Shown here piece by piece: positions 59,933 through 64,000 of a stretch of DNA of 64,000 bases. The stretch is from Paraspadella gotoi (taxonomy: Eukaryota > Chaetognatha), in assembly GCA_051294375.1 (NCBI GenBank), contig CM119265.1, forward strand, positions 11,843,818 to 11,907,817. The letters are read 5' to 3'. The first letter of the stretch is position 1, and each line of letters starts with the position of its first letter. The position numbers and the translations under genes were made by a program. Below the pieces are notes generated by a model that had not been told where the DNA came from, ran no database searches, and worked only from the letters and a program-made list of their open reading frames with translations.

Positions 59933-62900
59933 TTAATTTGGAAAACATGAAAATTGTGAATTGGTCAAAGCACTGATGAAGGCTTGAATGAAAGCCGAAA
60001 ATTGTCTGTACAATAAAATAAAATCGTTTCTGTATCAAGACTTTGTCTTTAGTTTCAATTATCTAAAACACAACGAAAGAAAGTTTAATCACAAAAAAAA
60101 ATCTATAATTTATTGTAACCTTAATTTTTACCCAAATATATATTGGTTGTACCAATTTCATATACGGTACCCGAAGCGTAGAGTGTCCTTTTTCCAGGGA
60201 TAAAATAATTCTTTTATTTTTACATCCAATGAGCTGATATTTCAACATAAAATATTCTCAACATAAGTTTATTGCCCATTGGGTTAAAATTTAAATCAGA
60301 CAACTTTAAACCACTTAAAAATAGGCTTAAAAAAATTTAAAAGTTGCATAATTTAGTCATTTTATGTAATACATTTTTAAAATTTTACATATACATACTC
60401 AAAACGGTTTGTGAGATGTCAGAATATGAATAAAAATTTGAACAGTTTTATTAGCATTTACTTAAAGGAAATATTTTAGATGTGTCATTTTTTTAATCAG
60501 TCATAACTATTATATTAGTGAATATTATGCTTTTATATTACAGTCTTAGATGGGCCTTCGATAGCTCTACAACATATATCAGTTTCGGTCATCTCGAAAA
60601 AAAATTTGTAACAGGTCAAATTTTAATAATAAAATTCAATTGTCATTTATACCTAAAATATGCAGAGAACTGGATTGATTTTTTAACCATAAAATAGCCA
60701 AAGTGGTAAGTCGCCTCAAAAGCATACTTTATCTGCTGGTGGTCTCAAAAATTTAAATTAAAATAAGCATAATCTCATTTGCATATTTAAAGATTTTTTT
60801 ACTTTACTAATTCTCTTATTAGGTAAGTAATTTTTTATTGTTTTAAGTGCATAACAATTACATTGTATAAGCTTTAACTTAAGCTTATTTTAGAGAATTT
60901 TTAACTTTATTTTCAAATTGATATTATTTTTAAGATATTACTTTAAAAAGGTATTTATTAATACTTTAAAAATTTCATTTTTGTTATTATTATAAAAAGA
61001 GGTTAAGACAAGGATTTTAAATATATTAAATCTTTTTTAAATTAGATCCAAGGCCGAGATATAGTATTTTGAAATTATTAAAAAGAGAAAAAAATACCTT
61101 TTTTTAAACCCCATAAAAAACTGTACAATCAAAAAATATCTCTTTATATTTTAAAGATAGGTAATATTTTCATTCAAATTAACAGTCTTTTAAGTTTCAG
61201 ATCAATCGGAAAACTTTTACTATTAAATCTTTAAAGAGAAAGTTAATTTTTGAAAAAATTGATTTTAAAAAATAAGTTTGAGCAAACAATGTCAGATTAC
61301 CCACGATCATTATCGGTAATTTTAATTAATTATTTATTTATTAATTGTTAATTACTTAATTAATTAAGCAATTTGAACAGAAATATTTGTTTTGATTGAT
61401 TGACTGATTAATTAATTATTGATTAATTAATTGACTAATTAATTAATTAACTGATTATTTGATTAATTAATACATCTTGCATTTACATTTAAAATAAAAA
61501 TAAGAAGCATAATCAATTAGTGAAACAGGTTTTTTGTTTTTTCTATTTAAACTCATTTCCATTAAATTATGATTTTATTAACTTGAATTAATTATTAATT
61601 AATTAATAAATAATTAAAATTACCGATAATATCATGGGCAGATCCGACATTGTTTGCTCAAACTTGTTTTTTAAAATCGATTTTTTCAAAAATTAATTTA
61701 ACTTAAAAATTTAATTAATTTAACTTAATTAACTTAAAGATTTAATAATAAAAGTTTTCCGATTGATCTGAAACTTAAAGACTGTTAATTTGAATGAAAA
61801 TATTACTTATCTTTAAAATATTAAAAAGATATTTTGATTGTACAGTTTTTTATTGGGGTTTGAAAAAGGGTATTTTTTTTTCTTTTTGACAATTTCAAAA
61901 TGCCATATCTCGGCCTTGGATGATCTAATTTTTTAAAGTAATATCTTAAAAATAATATCAATTTGAAAATAAAGTTAAAAATTCTCCAAAATAAGCTTAA
62001 GTTAAAGCTTATACAATGTAATTGTTATGCACTTAAAACGATAAAAAATATTAACAGTAGCATTAGCCATAGCCGATAAAATTTAAATACTAATGTATAC
62101 AGCGTTTAAAATAATCTATTATGACCATAGGTTATGGTATTAAAATATTTTTTTTCAAAAATGCTTTCTTCCGAGGGTATTAGCCTAATTAAAAATATTA
62201 TATTAATATATAGAGCAAAACATTTTTTTTTTAATCTTAAAATTTTTTGATGGATTCTGATAGAGCATAGATAATTACAGCTTTTAAAAATTCTTACGTT
62301 TTCTAAGTGAAAATATAAAAAAGTGATAAAATCATCGAAAGATGATGATGATGATGATTTTTTTACGGTTTTTCTTATTTTTGACATTATCGTAAAAATA
62401 TTTAAAAAAGAATTATACATTGTGTAGACAACTTTTTATGAGCTATCTGAATCTGGTCTTAAAATTTTCTATATATAAATAAATATTAAAAAATTAATTA
62501 TTAGGGTAGAGAGCCATATTAAAATTTTTTTGTCCATTGAAAGTATTCTTAAAAATGTCTAAATATTCGTTTGAGCATGTACTCGCTCTAAATTTTTGAC
62601 TCACCCCATTGAGTGTGGCTACCCCTAGTAGCATCCGTTTAGAATTTCTGAGACGGCAAGCTCTGTAACTCTAGTAGAAATGATAATTTGAAAGCGAGTT
62701 TTTGTCTTGTTATCCAGTACTCATACGACTACTCCCCTTTTGGTAAGCCATTGCTCTACGACCACTTTTGGGACATAGCAGTTTATTGTAAAAATTTACT
62801 TTAAGTGGGATTCGAATCCTGCCATTCCATTCCGCGTCAAAGTCTTAGCTTTTAACCGCTCGGCCATCTCGTTATTTAAAAAAAAATTCTTCAAAAACCC

Positions 62901-64000
62901 TAATATAAATTTTTTTTTTTTTATGCCAACCAAAAATTTTCTCTTTTTGAAACAATTTCATTCTTTCATTCTCTCAATCATTAGCCTATTTATTAATATT
63001 GATACAATAGGTGATAATGTATAAAAACAGTTTCAGTTGTTTCACAATAAACAACAGGTTAAAAACACTTAATAAATCAGGAAACTTGGGACTCGGATGT
63101 CAAAATCTCTGCCGTCGGATGTTGAGCCGTCCTGAGTCCTGACCCTACGGCGAAGCCCACGTTGGCCACTGTGAACGCCAATACAATGATATTTCATATA
63201 ACCTATTCAGAGATAACGATTTCAAACAGACATTTTTTTTATGGCTGCATACACTGCGCTATGCTAACTTTCATCGTGTCTTACATAGAGATCGTTCATA
63301 TCAAATTTCAATAAATTTGGTCTAGTAGTTTTTTAGGAACGAGTTCTGGTAACAAAAAAAGGGTCCCTAATTTTATAATTTGAAGCCTTCTGGATTTATC
63401 TCAAGACCAGCAAGATAACCAGAAGACGATTTGACTGAACGCATGTTAACATTAATGAATTTTTGTTTCCCCAAAAAAATTAAAAGCGAACCTACAGCTT
63501 TATATAATTTAATCTGAACGAAATATTTTTAAAAATCATTTGGCCGAGTGCTTAGCACGCCGGATTTCAACGTTAGGAAGAGGTTTCAGGTTCAAATCTG
63601 GCTGAAGTTTCCTTTTACCCTTAAGTTCTGATGTCCCAAAATTGGTCGTAGAGCAATGGCTTACCGAAGGTAAGTAAGGAAAAATTTAGTAAAGTAAAAA
63701 AATCTTTAAATATGCAAATGAATTTATGCTTATTTTAATTTAAATTTTTGAGACTACCAGCAGATAAAGTATGCTTTGTCTATTTTATGGTTAAAAAATC
63801 AATCCAGTTCTCTTGCATATTTTAGGTATAAATGACAATTGAATTTTGTTATTAAAATGACCGAAACTTGTATATGTTGTAGAGCAACCAAAGGCCCATC
63901 TAAGACTGTGAAGAGAACAGTAATTATTGATAAGTGTTAGTGACAAAACCGTTCAATATAAGCAGTCCCTGAGCTTCGGATCAGGCTGTAACACCATGTT
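59699..64000. repeat. Second copy of the 53.6-58.1 kb block, cut by the window end
   Basis: Starts abruptly in the middle of element C, 207 bp after the FGFR1OP2-like stop codon. It contains the ribozyme copy (59,960-60,013), the foldback element from about 60,166, S3 copies (62,742-62,873 reverse; 63,539-63,665 forward) and the start of the S1 SINE at about 63,923. Confidence 0.9.
59960..60013 (+). ncRNA. Hammerhead ribozyme copy in the downstream duplicate
   Basis: Equivalent of 53,886-53,939, with the same stem III change (GAAAATTGUC) plus one inserted G in the outer stem I strand (ATTGGTC). Probably inactive. Confidence 0.65.

Overview
The window is eukaryotic and almost certainly metazoan. 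It is very AT-rich and transposon-laden. Four protein genes can be recognised, all with animal orthologues (DHX37, COMMD7, SLC38A9, and a FGFR1OP2/SIKE family member), and their GT-AG introns are short (about 65-120 bp) wherever no repeat has inserted. The species cannot be named from the sequence. HMM, BLAST and RNA-folding searches were not possible here; gene calls rest on exon-by-exon translation with matching splice phases.

Layout. 1-12.06 kb is repeats: an inverted copy of a 26.6-27.1 kb repeat, a small hairpin element with a hammerhead-like core, two large 18-bp minisatellite fields with a shared downstream tail, GA/CT microsatellites and tRNA-derived SINEs. 12.07-14.58 kb holds a compact minus-strand block: the first two coding exons of SLC38A9, all four exons of COMMD7, and the last exon of DHX37, separated by only 267 and 139 bp. 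14.6-49.6 kb is the rest of DHX37 on the minus strand. Its introns are filled with mobile DNA: a 3.2-kb hAT-like element with an 8-bp target-site duplication (TSD), a decayed SGNH-hydrolase/tyrosine-recombinase element, a TA-flanked MITE, and a GC-rich foldback element.

The five 5' exons of DHX37 occur twice, in two 8.87-kb units (34,505-43,373 and 43,399-52,266) abutting a 25-N gap. The second copy is open throughout and the first carries several 1-bp indels. This is the pattern of two unmerged overlapping contigs. Exons 1-5 of the second copy joined to exons 6-9 give one continuous 1,180-codon DHX37 frame.

52.3-64 kb contains SINEs, a 488-bp inverted-repeat element whose ends encode a compact type I hammerhead ribozyme, a 4.4-kb nested foldback element, the two-exon FGFR1OP2-like gene (58,709-59,492), and a second near-identical copy of the 53.63-58.07 kb block running off the window end.

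Functionally the genes are unrelated housekeeping genes: ribosome biogenesis (DHX37), COMMD/Commander trafficking and NF-kB control (COMMD7), lysosomal arginine sensing for mTORC1 (SLC38A9), and a STRIPAK-associated coiled-coil protein (FGFR1OP2). The most interesting material is non-coding: three sequence-unrelated short inverted-repeat elements carry hammerhead-type cores at the same place, in or next to their terminal arms.
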